Shown here: positions 26,009-35,143 of the stretch, one piece after another
Numbering within the stretch: the first letter of the stretch is position 1
Layout: the number at the start of each line of letters is the position of its first letter
NCBI GenBank assembly: GCA_018242765.1
Contig: JAFEBH010000009.1
Span: 186,001 to 250,000 of the forward strand
Length of the DNA stretch: 64,000 nt
Origin: Nitrospira sp.
GTDB taxonomy: Bacteria > Nitrospirota > Nitrospiria > Nitrospirales > Nitrospiraceae
Direction of reading: 5' to 3'
Notes under the pieces: model-generated
The model's database searches: none
Told to the model about the DNA's origin: nothing
What the model saw: the letters and a program-made list of their open reading frames with translations, nothing else
Made by a program: the position numbers and the translations under genes

Positions 26009-26464
26009 ATGGTTCACGTCATGGCTATTCAAAGATATCCGGTTCGACACGTAGGTGCTCAGAAGTGTCAGGTCGGTTCACTAGGCGGGGTACTGTGTCT
26101 GCTTACCGCTATGACCCTCTGCGCCGACGTGTCTGTATGGGCGCAAAGTACCTCGGGGGTGCGATCGTTCGCCGGCGGGGTCTCTCCGCTGCTGAAGCTT
26201 CCCGGAGGGAGTTTGTATATCGACAACCAGGGCACGCAGGGTTTGATCTATGCACCGGGACCGAACGTGCAAACCTACAATTTCAGAAATCCCACGACCG
26301 GCCAAGCCTGGAGTGGGGCTATCATGACATTCGGACCCCAGCTTTCCATTGGACTGATCCAGGGTGCGAATCAGATTGGGAGCCCGACCGTTCTACCTCC
26401 GCCACCGCGCCAAACGGATCTGTTACCGCCGATTGAGTCTGAGTTGCTTGAACCATTTCCCTAA
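26009..26464 (+). CDS. Exported small protein of unknown function
   Basis: 151 residues from 26009 (or the in-frame ATG at 26021). A signal peptide (GGVLCLLTAMTLCADVSVWAQ, cleavage after WAQ) leads to a mature part of about 100 residues rich in Gly, Pro, Ser and Thr: LLKLPGGSLYIDNQGTQG, GPNVQTYNFRNP and a Pro-rich end (PPPPRQTDLLPP). I recognise no family. It is divergent from the TolC gene with 51 bases between starts, so both promoters lie there. The stop sits at the edge of a dispersed palindrome. Confidence 0.6.
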   Translation: MVHVMAIQRYPVRHVGAQKCQVGSLGGVLCLLTAMTLCADVSVWAQSTSGVRSFAGGVSPLLKLPGGSLYIDNQGTQGLIYAPGPNVQTYNFRNPTTGQAWSGAIMTFGPQLSIGLIQGANQIGSPTVLPPPPRQTDLLPPIESELLEPFP

Positions 26465-26660
26465 CAGGCTGTTGATAAAGTCCGCCAGCGGCGCTCTCGT
26501 CTCGCTCAGAGGCTCACCCGCGAAGAAGTATCACACTGGTGGAGTCTATCCGTTTTCCAAAGATCAATTCGATGGGTGAACGGTTCACACGAAGTGCGGT
26601 ATGTACCTCCTCGCCTCTTCGCTCTCTGCGGCCTTGTTGGACGGTCTTTCTGAACAGTCT
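26464..26660. repeat. Dispersed palindrome, copy R2, with foreign centre
   Basis: The left half (ACAGGCTGTTGATAAAGTCC, CCAGCGGCGCTCTCG, CTCAGAGGCTC) and right half (CTCCTCGCCTCTTCGCTC, GCGGCCTTGTTGGACGG, CTGAACAGTCTG) match the other copies, but about 85 unrelated bases replace the short central stem. It begins at the stop of the exported small protein gene. Confidence 0.7.
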
Positions 26661-26800
26661 GCGGAGTATCTTTGTCCGGTCGGCCACCGTGTGCACCAAT
26701 TCTATTTTGGAAACAACGTTGGGTTTCTCAGCAACCGGCTAAGCAAGACCGGGAGAGAATTCCATTGGTTGCAGCCTGGATGCCAACAGGGGGCGGGACG
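26661..26800. other. Spacer before the M28 peptidase stop
   Basis: With R2 this forms a 336-base gap between convergent genes. I see no gene here; the frames that run through it are short and unlike protein. Confidence 0.5.
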
Positions 26801-28396
26801 TCAGTTCGTTTGCTGTGGTACGGGAGATCCAGTGGCGGACTCGCCCGCTATGTCCGTCGGTTCGTATGCCAAGTGCCAGGTCACTGCCAAGGCGAATTGG
26901 GTTGCAGCTTTGAGGATCTTGGGGTCGATGGTGTCTGCGGTATCAGTTGGTTGATGGAAGTGTGGGTGGATGCCGCCGCTCACGATTGTGATGGTCGGGA
27001 CGCCAGCTTCTTTAAACGGGACATGATCGCCGCCAGGGAAAAACCCATAGAGATCCAGCTTCTCCTTCACACCGGAAGACTGGCCTGCCGCTAATGCGAT
27101 CTCCTTCTCAATTCCGGTTACTCCGACGGTGAGTCGCCCGTTTCCAACTCCAGCGTGATCGATATTGATCATGGCCTTCGTTGAACTGAATGGGACAGGC
27201 GGACGCGAGGTGTAGAGCCGGGAACCAAGTAGGTCACGTTCCTCGCCGCTGAACGAGGCAAACAGGATCGTGCGCTGAGGCTGGACTCCCATCTTCGTCA
27301 GGACCCGTGCGAGTTCTAAGATGACAGCAGTTCCAGAGGCGTTGTCATCGGCACCAGGGAAGAGGAGTCCGCCGGGACGACCGAAATGGTCTCGATGGGC
27401 TCCGATGATCACCGTCTCTGGTCCTGTTCCGGGGATCATTCCCAGCACATTGACCAGAAGCCCCTCCTCAGTCTTCGTTTCCCACTGGAGCGAGGCAACC
27501 TGCTCAGTCCTTGTTGCGTGTGATGAGGTTGTTTGATTCAGGTGCTCCTGAAGGACACGCAGGCGATCCGGACCATTCCCATTCGATTGTTGGAGAAGCT
27601 CTTGGGCCAGGGTTGTGCTGATCCAGACGCCGGGAATCGCTTGGTCCGGAGGTAGCTGTCCGTAAAAGGCACTGGGACTCCCCGTGACGCCGCGACGGAT
27701 TTCATAGGGGTGGAGAATGGGACCTGTTGCCGTCAGATAGCCGACGGCACCACGTTCGCGTGCGACCCGGACCTTGTCGGCGTGGCTGACCGAGTGTGGA
27801 TAGTGCTCCGGTTTGCCGCGTAGAAACAGCACGATGCAATTATGTGCGTCGACACCGGCATAGTCATCCATGCCGTGGGAAGGGTCGACGATGCCATACC
27901 CAACAAAAACGATTTGGCCCTGGACATCCGCAGAGGGCGAATCAAAGATAGGAAGATAGTCTGAGCCAAGAACCTTAGCGGTGAGATGCTCCCCGGAACC
28001 GGCTCGCAACGTTGGATCTGATGTGATCAGGGGAGTCGCTATCGGGCTCGCCATCGCACCGGATGAAGCAAGGTCCTTGCTTGTGAAGAACGGTACCGTC
28101 AGTGAGTCGTCGCGAACGAGTGGTAAGCGTAACCCAGCCGAAAGAAACCCTTGTGCCACCCACCGTGCAGACTCGAGGTCGGCGCTTGTGCCGCTTTGCC
28201 GCCCATTGAACGAGGGACCACTGAGTGTTCGGATATCGGACAACATCCGTTCTGGAGAGAGTGCAGTGATCGCGGCCTGCAGAGCCGTCTCTGGTGCTTG
28301 TGCGAGAGGGACCTGAGGTTGTAGCACGAGGGCGATGGCAGCGCAGATCACAATTCGAATGAGCGGCACAATCAGACAGGGGACGACAGCGTTCAT
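26801..28396 (-). CDS. Exported M28-family zinc aminopeptidase with PA domain
   Basis: 531 residues from the ATG at 28396, which opens a hydrophobic signal (LIRIVICAAIALVL, cleavage near LAQA); the frame is open to 28855 but that part is not protein-like. Residues about 130-290 form a protease-associated insert (GQIVFVGYGI, YAGVDAHNCIVLFLRGKP). The M28 zinc site is complete: GAHRDHFG, PGADDNASGTAVILELAR, SFSGEERDLLGS, NIDHAGVGNG and DHVPFKEAGVP. It should remove N-terminal residues from peptides in the periplasm. No partner genes adjacent; an antisense small gene lies beyond its start. Confidence 0.9.
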   Translation of the reverse strand: MNAVVPCLIVPLIRIVICAAIALVLQPQVPLAQAPETALQAAITALSPERMLSDIRTLSGPSFNGRQSGTSADLESARWVAQGFLSAGLRLPLVRDDSLTVPFFTSKDLASSGAMASPIATPLITSDPTLRAGSGEHLTAKVLGSDYLPIFDSPSADVQGQIVFVGYGIVDPSHGMDDYAGVDAHNCIVLFLRGKPEHYPHSVSHADKVRVARERGAVGYLTATGPILHPYEIRRGVTGSPSAFYGQLPPDQAIPGVWISTTLAQELLQQSNGNGPDRLRVLQEHLNQTTSSHATRTEQVASLQWETKTEEGLLVNVLGMIPGTGPETVIIGAHRDHFGRPGGLLFPGADDNASGTAVILELARVLTKMGVQPQRTILFASFSGEERDLLGSRLYTSRPPVPFSSTKAMINIDHAGVGNGRLTVGVTGIEKEIALAAGQSSGVKEKLDLYGFFPGGDHVPFKEAGVPTITIVSGGIHPHFHQPTDTADTIDPKILKAATQFALAVTWHLAYEPTDIAGESATGSPVPQQTN

Positions 28397-28534
28397 GATG
28401 ATCTCTGGGCCACCGCAGAATAGTGGGTGATCATAACACGTGGAGAAAGCTGGTTGCAGCGCCGTACCGAGCCCAGGTACTATTCGATCGACTGGTATGG
28501 ATGGCTGTCTATGTCGTGAGGATGGAGATTCAGG

Positions 28535-28789
28535 ATGGCAGGGGGTGAACAGGGAAAAGGGCTGTACGATCACTTGTACCGACGGTTTTTTGCCGAGCGT
28601 GATACCCATGAAGGGTATTCCTTCCAGCAGGCTCCGGGAGGAAGTGCAGCGCCACCGATGGTGACGTTCAGAGAGAAGCTTCGGTGGTGGACCTGGGATC
28701 GCTGGAAACGTCGACGAACGATTCTTGCTGAGCGAGACCGGTTGCAGCGCGACATTCTTCAAATCAAGAAACCGGGAAGCTCGAAGTAG
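28535..28789 (+). CDS. Small hypothetical protein, 84 aa
   Basis: A basic, Trp-rich protein (KLRWWTWDRWKRRR in the middle) ending in a helix with ERDRLQRDILQIKK. The ATG follows GGAGATTCAGG. It precedes the exported LamG-like protein by about 20 bases, so probably co-transcribed. No family recognised; the antisense frame here is an extension of the M28 gene that I reject. Confidence 0.5.
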   Translation: MAGGEQGKGLYDHLYRRFFAERDTHEGYSFQQAPGGSAAPPMVTFREKLRWWTWDRWKRRRTILAERDRLQRDILQIKKPGSSK

Positions 28790-28809
28790 GACAAGGTGTA
28801 TTGAGAGGG

Positions 28810-29595
28810 ATGGGTGTTCACGTGTCACATATCGGAAGAAACCTGTTAGCGACATTAGCCCTGTTGTCGGTGGTCGGAACGGCCTTCATGATAGAGCCTT
28901 CCCTGAGCTATGGCGTTCAACGGGAGACGCAGGAGGAAAAGGCAGCCAATCTCAAGCAACAGGCGAAGGGCGGGCTTTTTCAGCAGTGGCCGTTTGATCA
29001 AGAATCGCCTGGAAGGTTGCCCAATGGTTTTGTCAGCGCCGTGTCCGGTGAGGAGCGGCTTGCTGAATGGGTGGTACAACAGCATCCCACGGCTCCTTCT
29101 CCGCCCAATATCGTGGCCGCCTCATCGAATTGTCGACAGCTCTGCTATCAGGTGTTGTTGGCGGAAGGAATGCAGTATGAATATCCTGACGTGAGTGTTC
29201 GGTTCCATGCCGCCCCGGGGACTGGCGGATCAGGCGGAGTGGTGGTCGGGGCACGTGATGCGAAGAATTTCTATGGTGCGATCGTAGATCTGGCTGCTCA
29301 ACAGGTCAGATTTATTCGGCTTTCCAGCGGAGTCGCAACGATGCTCGGGCAAGCGCCCGTCAATCTCAAACCGGTTGATTGGCACACCCTCAGAGTGCAA
29401 CGCAATACGATCATCAGCAAAGATTTCGTCGAGATGTTTGTCGATGGCACGCTCGTGCTCTCTGTTGAGGACCAAGCGTTGGGATTGGGGCAAGTCGGTT
29501 TTGTCGTGACGGATAAGTCCGCCATGCTGTTTGATAGCTTTCATGCGGTTCCGCTCTTTTCGCACCGGCCACTTTCTCCGCCGCCGGCGTACTAA
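28810..29595 (+). CDS. Exported protein with concanavalin/LamG-like domain
   Basis: 261 residues from the ATG at 28810 (TTG at 28801 is an alternative). Signal peptide LLATLALLSVVGTAF, cleavage near SYG. The mature part, residues about 55-250, has the jelly-roll pattern of DUF1080/LamG-like proteins: VSVRFHAAPGTGGSGGVVVGARDAKNFYGAIV (here split: VSVRFHAAPG, GVVVGARDAKNFYGAIVDL), VDWHTLRVQRN and VEMFVDGTLVLSVED, ending GQVGFVVTDKSAMLFDSF. Such domains bind carbohydrates or hydrolyse sugars; no catalytic residues can be assigned. Likely periplasmic or surface-bound. Confidence 0.7.
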   Translation: MGVHVSHIGRNLLATLALLSVVGTAFMIEPSLSYGVQRETQEEKAANLKQQAKGGLFQQWPFDQESPGRLPNGFVSAVSGEERLAEWVVQQHPTAPSPPNIVAASSNCRQLCYQVLLAEGMQYEYPDVSVRFHAAPGTGGSGGVVVGARDAKNFYGAIVDLAAQQVRFIRLSSGVATMLGQAPVNLKPVDWHTLRVQRNTIISKDFVEMFVDGTLVLSVEDQALGLGQVGFVVTDKSAMLFDSFHAVPLFSHRPLSPPPAY

Positions 29596-29859
29596 CGCGA
29601 CTCTTCCGGTAATTGGAGTTGGTCTCAAACTTGCCTTTATCTTTGCATCTGAGGTACGATTGAAATGCCGGCTTGTGAAAGGCCTGCGCAAGCTCGGCGC
29701 AGAAAGTGATGAGGCCTGGGTAGATGTTGTATTGGGCCAGTCCGGGAATCTGATCGGAAGCCAGAGCTAAGCCGCCGTTGTGTTGACGTCTTCGGCCCAT
29801 TCCTTCCTCGTTGTTTTCTCGAGTCCAAGACAACATCGTTGTGTCAAAGGAGGAGCCTG

Positions 29860-30159
29860 ATGGGTGCGAAGATTTATGTCGGAGGATTGCCCTACGCAAC
29901 AACCGAACAACAACTGAGTGACTTGTTTGCGGTGCATGGGGCGGTGGCCTCAGCCCGGATCATCACAGACAAGTTTACCGGACAATCTCGTGGGTTCGGA
30001 TTTGTGGAAATGTCGTCCGATACTGAGGCACAGGCGGCGATTACGGCGTTGAACGGGACGCAACTGGGGGGACGTACGTTGACGGTGAATGAAGCACGTC
30101 CGCAAGAACCTCGTTCCGGTGGCGGAGGCCGCGGTGGATTTGGCGGTGGTCGCGGTTAA
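29860..30159 (+). CDS. RRM-type RNA-binding protein
   Basis: 99 residues from the ATG at 29860, chosen for the AAAGGAGGAG just before it. A single RNA recognition motif: RNP2 KIYVGGLPY and RNP1 SRGFGFVEM, followed by the linker SGGGGRGGFGGGRG. Bacterial glycine-rich RRM proteins of this shape (as in cyanobacteria and Nitrospira) are cold- or stress-induced RNA chaperones. A strong terminator follows, so it is a single-gene unit. Confidence 0.95.
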   Translation: MGAKIYVGGLPYATTEQQLSDLFAVHGAVASARIITDKFTGQSRGFGFVEMSSDTEAQAAITALNGTQLGGRTLTVNEARPQEPRSGGGGRGGFGGGRG

Positions 30160-30186
30160 CCAGAGAGCTAGTTCGTAGCTGATGAG

Positions 30187-30225
30187 GGGCTGCCGGAGGT
30201 TCCGGCAGCCCTTTTTGTTTTTGGG
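30187..30225 (+). terminator. Rho-independent terminator of the RRM gene
   Basis: Perfect 11-bp stem GGGCTGCCGGA / TCCGGCAGCCC with a GGT loop, followed by TTTTTGTTTTTG. Confidence 0.9.
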
Positions 30226-30286
30226 GGACTTCGGAGAGATTTGATGCTGATCGAGTACTCATTCCGGCATCTCACGGGAGGTCGTC

Positions 30287-32284
30287 GTGCCTCCCTTTAA
30301 GCTCGATGCTCCGTTCAAGCCCTGTGGGGATCAGCCCGCCGCGATAGAGGTGCTCACGGCAGGAATTCATGCGGGGAAGAAGCATCAGGTATTGCTTGGC
30401 GTCACGGGGTCCGGCAAGACCTTTACCATGGCGAATCTTGTTGAACGCGTCCAGAAGCCGACGCTGGTGCTCGTGCACAACAAGACTCTGGCCGGTCAAC
30501 TCTACCAGGAGTTTAAACAGTTTTTTCCTCATAATGCCGTCGAGTATTTCGTCAGTTACTACGATTATTATCAGCCGGAAGCGTATATCCCGCAGAGCGA
30601 TACATACATTGCCAAGGACTCCTCGATTAACGACGCAATCGATCAGATGCGGCATTCCGCGACGACGGAGCTGCTGCAGCGAAACGATGTCCTGATTGTC
30701 TCCTCCGTCTCCTGTATTTATGGGCTGGGATCACCGGAGGTCTATCATGACATGCTGATTTATCTGGAGGTGGGCCTCGAAACGAGGCGAGAAAAGATCT
30801 TATCGAAGTTGGTGGAAATTCAATACGAACGCAATGACGTGGATTTTCATCGTGGAACCTTTCGAGCACGCGGGGATGTGATCGAAATTTTCCCTGCGTC
30901 GTCAGAAGCAAAATCCGTTCGCATCGAACTCTTTGGGGATACGGTGGATGCGATTCATGAAATTGATCCGCTCACCGGCAAGTCCTTGGGAAAGCTTCCC
31001 AAGATTGCGATCTACCCCAACACCCACTACCTCATCGCCCCGGATCGCTATGAGCGAGCCATTACGGGCATTGAGGAGGAGCTCGACGAGCGTGTCGCCT
31101 ACTTCAGAAAATCTGGACGGCTGCTGGAGGCTCAACGGATTGAGCAGCGCACGAAGTTTGACCTGGAGATGATCCGAGCTATGGGTTACTGCCATGGGAT
31201 TGAAAACTATTCCCGCCATCTCAGCGGAAGAAGCCCGGGTCAGGCGCCTCCCACGTTGCTGGATTACTTTCCGAAAGATTTTCTATTGATCGTCGATGAG
31301 TCGCACGCGACCATTCCTCAGGTCGGAGGCATGTATGAGGGGGATTTTTCACGAAAGCGAACGCTCGTGGAGTATGGGTTTCGACTCTCGTCGGCGGTCG
31401 ATAATCGACCGCTGAAATTTTCGGAATTCGAACAGTGTCTCAATCAGGTGGTGTATGTATCGGCCACCCCCGGTACCTACGAACTCAAACATGCAGGTGA
31501 TGAAGTCGTGGAGCAGATCGTGCGTCCGACTGGACTGATGGATCCGCACATTGAAGTCGTACCGGCCAAAGGGCAAGTCGATCATCTCCTGGGACAGGTC
31601 CGTGCGGAGGCGGCCAAGCGGGGGAGAGTGCTGGTGACCACTTTGACGAAACGGATGGCGGAGGATTTGACGGAGTATTATCACGACTTGGGAATTAAGG
31701 TCCGCTACCTCCATTCCGACATCAAAACGCTTGAGCGGGCAGAGATCATCCGCGCTCTCCGGTGCGGAACGTTTGACGTCTTGGTTGGAATCAATTTGCT
31801 TCGAGAGGGGCTCGATCTTCCCGAGGTGAGTCTTGTCGCGATTCTGGATGCGGATAAGGAGGGCTATCTGCGGTCTTACCGTGCATTGATTCAAACGGCA
31901 GGCCGAGCGGCGCGGAATCTCGAAGGTCGGGTGATTTTTTATGGAGATAGTGTGACGGATTCGATGAAACAGGCGATCGACGAAACGAATCGCCGTCGTG
32001 GGATTCAGGCTGAGTACAACCGCATCCACGGCATTACGCCGATTGGCATTACGAAAGGGATCCCGTCTCTTGAATATGCGGTGGCTGATCTCGATTATGT
32101 GCAACTGCCGCTTGCGGCTGAATCAAGCGCAGAGTACGGACATGCAGAATCAACCGATCGACTCATTCAGCGACTGGAGATCGAGATGAAAGTGGCTGCG
32201 AAGGAGCTGGCATTTGAGCGGGCAGCAGAGCTGCGGAATCAGATTCGGGCCTTGCGACTTCAGGCGTTACAGGCGAAGGATTAA
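30287..32284 (+). CDS. uvrB: Excinuclease ABC subunit B
   Basis: 665 residues from a GTG preceded by GGGAGG. Helicase-like ATPase motifs: [14 protein letters not shown] (Walker A), DESHAT (motif II), the beta-hairpin [12 protein letters not shown] that clamps damaged DNA, and [10 protein letters not shown] and QTAGRAARN in the second helicase domain. A UvrC-binding UVR motif ends the protein ([21 protein letters not shown] split here: [15 protein letters not shown]). UvrB receives DNA from UvrA and recruits UvrC. Its UvrA partner is 11 kb away in this window on the other strand. Confidence 0.97.
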   Translation: MPPFKLDAPFKPCGDQPAAIEVLTAGIHAGKKHQVLLGVTGSGKTFTMANLVERVQKPTLVLVHNKTLAGQLYQEFKQFFPHNAVEYFVSYYDYYQPEAYIPQSDTYIAKDSSINDAIDQMRHSATTELLQRNDVLIVSSVSCIYGLGSPEVYHDMLIYLEVGLETRREKILSKLVEIQYERNDVDFHRGTFRARGDVIEIFPASSEAKSVRIELFGDTVDAIHEIDPLTGKSLGKLPKIAIYPNTHYLIAPDRYERAITGIEEELDERVAYFRKSGRLLEAQRIEQRTKFDLEMIRAMGYCHGIENYSRHLSGRSPGQAPPTLLDYFPKDFLLIVDESHATIPQVGGMYEGDFSRKRTLVEYGFRLSSAVDNRPLKFSEFEQCLNQVVYVSATPGTYELKHAGDEVVEQIVRPTGLMDPHIEVVPAKGQVDHLLGQVRAEAAKRGRVLVTTLTKRMAEDLTEYYHDLGIKVRYLHSDIKTLERAEIIRALRCGTFDVLVGINLLREGLDLPEVSLVAILDADKEGYLRSYRALIQTAGRAARNLEGRVIFYGDSVTDSMKQAIDETNRRRGIQAEYNRIHGITPIGITKGIPSLEYAVADLDYVQLPLAAESSAEYGHAESTDRLIQRLEIEMKVAAKELAFERAAELRNQIRALRLQALQAKD

Positions 32285-32408
32285 CAGAATGCTGAAAAAA
32301 CCCACCAGCGGCGTTCTTACATCGCTCAGAGGCTCAGCGTACCGGAGCGTACGCCTCACCTCTTCGCTTGCTGCGGCCTTGCTAGACGGTCTTTTTGAGC
32401 ATCCTGTT
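32284..32408. repeat. Dispersed palindrome, copy R3
   Basis: Imperfect palindrome: outer arms ACAGAATGCTGAAAAA and TTTTTGAGCATCCTGT, inner CCAGCGGCGTTCTTACATCG / CGCTTGCTGCGGCCTTGCTAG, centre GCGTACCGGAGCGTACGC. It fills the space between convergent uvrB and the DUF4321 gene and touches both stop codons. Confidence 0.88.
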
Positions 32409-32667
32409 AGACGTGCTTATAGAGATAGATGCCGACAAACATGCCAAGGACGCTCAAGATGTTGATCTTGAGGCTGAGCCCTAATACGAGTTTGGCCAGC
32501 ACAAGATCCACAGTCAAAGGGGGATCAATGCCGGGCATAAAATGCGTGGAGAAGATACTTTGGATGGTGCCTTGAGGCGCCATTACATGGAGAATTTCGC
32601 CGAGAATTCCACCGAGCAGACCTCCGATGACCACGAAAACAATCAGAATCCAGGGCGATTTTCGCAC
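32407..32667 (-). CDS. DUF4321 small membrane protein
   Basis: 86 residues from a GTG preceded by GGAGGAG. Two hydrophobic segments: residues 5-28 (ILIVFVVIGGLLGGILGEIL) and 55-85 (LVLGLSLKINILSVLGMFVGIYLY). The IGGLLGGxLGE and LKINxLSxLGxxxGIYLY order is that of DUF4321, a conserved inner-membrane protein of unknown role found in Firmicutes, delta-proteobacteria and Nitrospirota. Its stop codon is inside copy R3 of the palindrome. Confidence 0.75.
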   Translation of the reverse strand: MRKSPWILIVFVVIGGLLGGILGEILHVMAPQGTIQSIFSTHFMPGIDPPLTVDLVLAKLVLGLSLKINILSVLGMFVGIYLYKHV

Positions 32668-32903
32668 GCGTTCGCTCCTCCTTGACGACTTCCCTGTACG
32701 TGAGTTGTGAGGTCTAACGGTCTTACAGTGGCACCATATCTGACGGGTTTCAGTATGTCAATAAAACTACTGACTTCTGGTGACCTTGACTTGCTTTCCG
32801 TGGTTCTATACACTTTCCGATGCTCTTTCTCTAGGATTTTCGAGGCGATCGGAGGTCTGGTGCAAGGCCTCGATGGCCTATTTCTGTGTTGCGGTACGGT
32901 GTC

Positions 32904-34250
32904 ATGCTTGATGCGTTGAGTGAGAAGTTTGAAAAGGTCCTGAAAAAGCTACGTGGGCAGGGTGTGCTCACTGAGCAGAATATTTCCGAAGCGCTTAAGG
33001 AGGTCCGATTTGCCCTCCTCGAGGCAGACGTCAACTTTAAGATCGTCAAAGAGTTTATCGATCGTGTCCGAGAAAAAGCAATCGGCCAGGAAGTCCTGCA
33101 GAGTCTGACTCCGGGGCATCAGGTTGTCAAGGTCGTCTGGGATGAGCTCCGGGCGATGATGGGACAGGATCGGGTTGGTCTTGCCCTCAACTCCCAACCA
33201 CCGACCATTGTGATGATGGTTGGACTGCAGGGAGCGGGAAAAACGACAGCCAGCGGGAAACTTGCTCGTCTTTTCAAGAATCAAGGTAAGCGAGTGTTGC
33301 TGGTTGCCGCTGATCCACGTCGTCCTGCCGCCGGAGAGCAATTGAGTGCGTTGGGGCGAGATCTTGGTGTCGAGGTGCATCGTGTTGATCAGGCACACGC
33401 GTCACAATCCGATGTGGTGCGGATCTGTAGTGGTGGCGTGGACCGAGCCCGAGAACAGGGCTTTGATCTTGTCATTTTGGATACCGGTGGACGCCTGCAC
33501 ATCGATGACGAGTTGATGGGGGAATTGACTGCGGTGAAGGCCGCCGTGGCCCCGCATGAGGTGTTGTTAGTTGCCGATGCGATGACTGGCCAGGATGCGG
33601 TCACCATGGCCGGACAGTTTGATCAACGGGTCGGCCTCACCGGCGTGATCTTGACCAAAGTCGAGGGGGACGCGCGCGGCGGGGCGGTCTTGTCGATTCG
33701 GGCTGCAACGGGAAAGCCGATCAAGTTTTTGGGAGTCGGGGAAAAACTCGATGCGCTTGAACCCTTTCATCCGGACCGGATGGCCTCCCGTATTCTCGGA
33801 ATGGGCGACGTATTGTCGCTCATTGAAAAAGCGCAGGAAAGCATTACCCGGGAGCAGGCGGAGGAAGCTCAGAAGCGGCTCACGAGCAATACCTTCACGT
33901 TAGAAGATTTCCGGACCCAACTGGGACAGATGAATCGCATGGGTTCCTTTGAACAGATTTTGGGCATGCTCCCCGGTGGCCAAAAGCTCAAGCAGGCGAT
34001 GGAAGGTGATAAGCCAGAGCGAGAGATCGGTCGAGTGGTCGCCGTGATCGATTCGATGACCGTGAAGGAGCGCCGCGATCATACGATTATTAATGGAAGT
34101 CGAAAAAAACGGATTGCGCGGGGAAGCGGTACGACCGTGCAGGACGTGAACCGGCTGATCAAGCAATTTCTATCGGCGAAGAAGTTGGCAAAGGCAATGA
34201 CCGGTGCGGGAGGGCGTCGGCAACTCGCTCAGCTCTTGCGTGCGCGGTAA
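32904..34250 (+). CDS. ffh: Signal recognition particle protein
   Basis: 448 residues from the ATG at 32904 (GTG at 32886 is an in-frame alternative), giving MLDALSEKFEKVLKKLRGQG, the usual N-domain opening. G-domain: GLQGAGKTTASGKLA (P loop), DPRRPAAGEQL, DTGGRLHIDDELM and TKVEGDARGG. The C-terminal M-domain binds 4.5S RNA and signal peptides. Ffh brings nascent inner-membrane proteins to FtsY. First of the rpsP-rimM-trmD-rplS gene group, 41 bases before rpsP, an arrangement found widely. Confidence 0.97.
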   Translation: MLDALSEKFEKVLKKLRGQGVLTEQNISEALKEVRFALLEADVNFKIVKEFIDRVREKAIGQEVLQSLTPGHQVVKVVWDELRAMMGQDRVGLALNSQPPTIVMMVGLQGAGKTTASGKLARLFKNQGKRVLLVAADPRRPAAGEQLSALGRDLGVEVHRVDQAHASQSDVVRICSGGVDRAREQGFDLVILDTGGRLHIDDELMGELTAVKAAVAPHEVLLVADAMTGQDAVTMAGQFDQRVGLTGVILTKVEGDARGGAVLSIRAATGKPIKFLGVGEKLDALEPFHPDRMASRILGMGDVLSLIEKAQESITREQAEEAQKRLTSNTFTLEDFRTQLGQMNRMGSFEQILGMLPGGQKLKQAMEGDKPEREIGRVVAVIDSMTVKERRDHTIINGSRKKRIARGSGTTVQDVNRLIKQFLSAKKLAKAMTGAGGRRQLAQLLRAR

Positions 34251-34291
34251 TCGATTTAGATCATTCGAACTAGTGTAAAGGAGGAATGGCT

Positions 34292-34615
34292 GTGGCTGTA
34301 CATTTGAGGCTCGCTCGCACAGGACGGCATAAACGACCGATGTATCGGTTGGTGGCGGCGGATTCGCGGAAGGCGCGCGACGGCCGTTTTATCGAGATTC
34401 TTGGAATTTTCGATCCGTTGAAGGAAGCTGGTGTGCCGGAGCTTAAGCAGGAGCGGGTGTTGACATGGCTTCATCATGGGGCGCAGCCGACGGTGACCGT
34501 GCGGACACTGCTCCGTCGCGCGGGCGTCTGGAAGCAGTTTGAGGCTGAAAAGTCCGCAAAGGAAAAGGCGCCGGTTGAAAAATCTGCCAAGAAGAAGGCT
34601 TCGGTAAAAGCCTGA
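34292..34615 (+). CDS. rpsP: 30S ribosomal protein S16
   Basis: 107 residues. I choose the GTG at 34292 over the ATG at 34286: AGGAGG lies one base from the ATG but seven from the GTG, and the GTG gives MAVHLRLARTGRHKRPMYR, the usual S16 start. Core motif VAADSRKARDGRFIE follows. The C-terminus is extended by a Lys/Ala-rich tail (EKAPVEKSAKKKASVKA), common in Nitrospirota and Acidobacteria. Binds 16S rRNA during 30S assembly. Eight bases before rimM. Confidence 0.96.
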   Translation: MAVHLRLARTGRHKRPMYRLVAADSRKARDGRFIEILGIFDPLKEAGVPELKQERVLTWLHHGAQPTVTVRTLLRRAGVWKQFEAEKSAKEKAPVEKSAKKKASVKA

Positions 34616-34622
34616 CCACGGA

Positions 34623-35141
34623 ATGGTGAATCAGCTGGAAACCGTGACGGTGGGCCGGATTGAGCGGCCGTTTGGTGTCCGGGGAGAAGTCAAGGTTCTT
34701 TCCCTCTCCGATGTCCCCGGGAGACTGGAAGGGCTGACACGCGTCAGCCTTTTGGCAGTAAACGGGCAGACACTGGAGACCGGCGTCACCCACGTGAGGC
34801 GGGCGGGAACGCGTTTTATTCTTGGGTTGTCGGCGTTCTCCACACCAGAGGAGGCGGGGCTTTGGCGAGGAGGATTGATTCGAACGGTTCGTGGGTCGGT
34901 TCCCGAGCTTCCAGCCGGGCAGTACTATGAGTGTGATTTGGTGGGACTTGACGTCCGAACGGAGGCAGGAGAATCGCTCGGTGTTGTGGAAGCAATTTGG
35001 GAGTTGCCTGGCAATTCTGTGGTTGTCCTGCGTAATGGAACCAAAGAGGTCTTGATTCCGGCCGCAAAAGAGTTTGTTGTGGCGGTTGATCTGGTTGCTC
35101 GAATCATGACGGTACGGTTGATCGATGGGCTTGACGATTAG
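34623..35141 (+). CDS. rimM: 16S rRNA processing factor RimM
   Basis: 172 residues. N-terminal RimM domain (VGRIERPFGVRGEVKVLSLSD) and C-terminal PRC-barrel (QYYECDLVGLDVRT, GVVEAIWELPGNSVVVLRNG, EVLIPAAKEFV). It binds S19 and helps mature the 30S head. Lies between rpsP and trmD with gaps of seven and two bases, the standard order. Confidence 0.95.
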   Translation: MVNQLETVTVGRIERPFGVRGEVKVLSLSDVPGRLEGLTRVSLLAVNGQTLETGVTHVRRAGTRFILGLSAFSTPEEAGLWRGGLIRTVRGSVPELPAGQYYECDLVGLDVRTEAGESLGVVEAIWELPGNSVVVLRNGTKEVLIPAAKEFVVAVDLVARIMTVRLIDGLDD

Positions 35142-35143
35142 TT

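Noticed and set aside
28397..28855. N-terminal extension of the M28 peptidase frame
   Set aside because: It lacks protein character and would place the signal peptide in the middle of the protein; start set at 28396.
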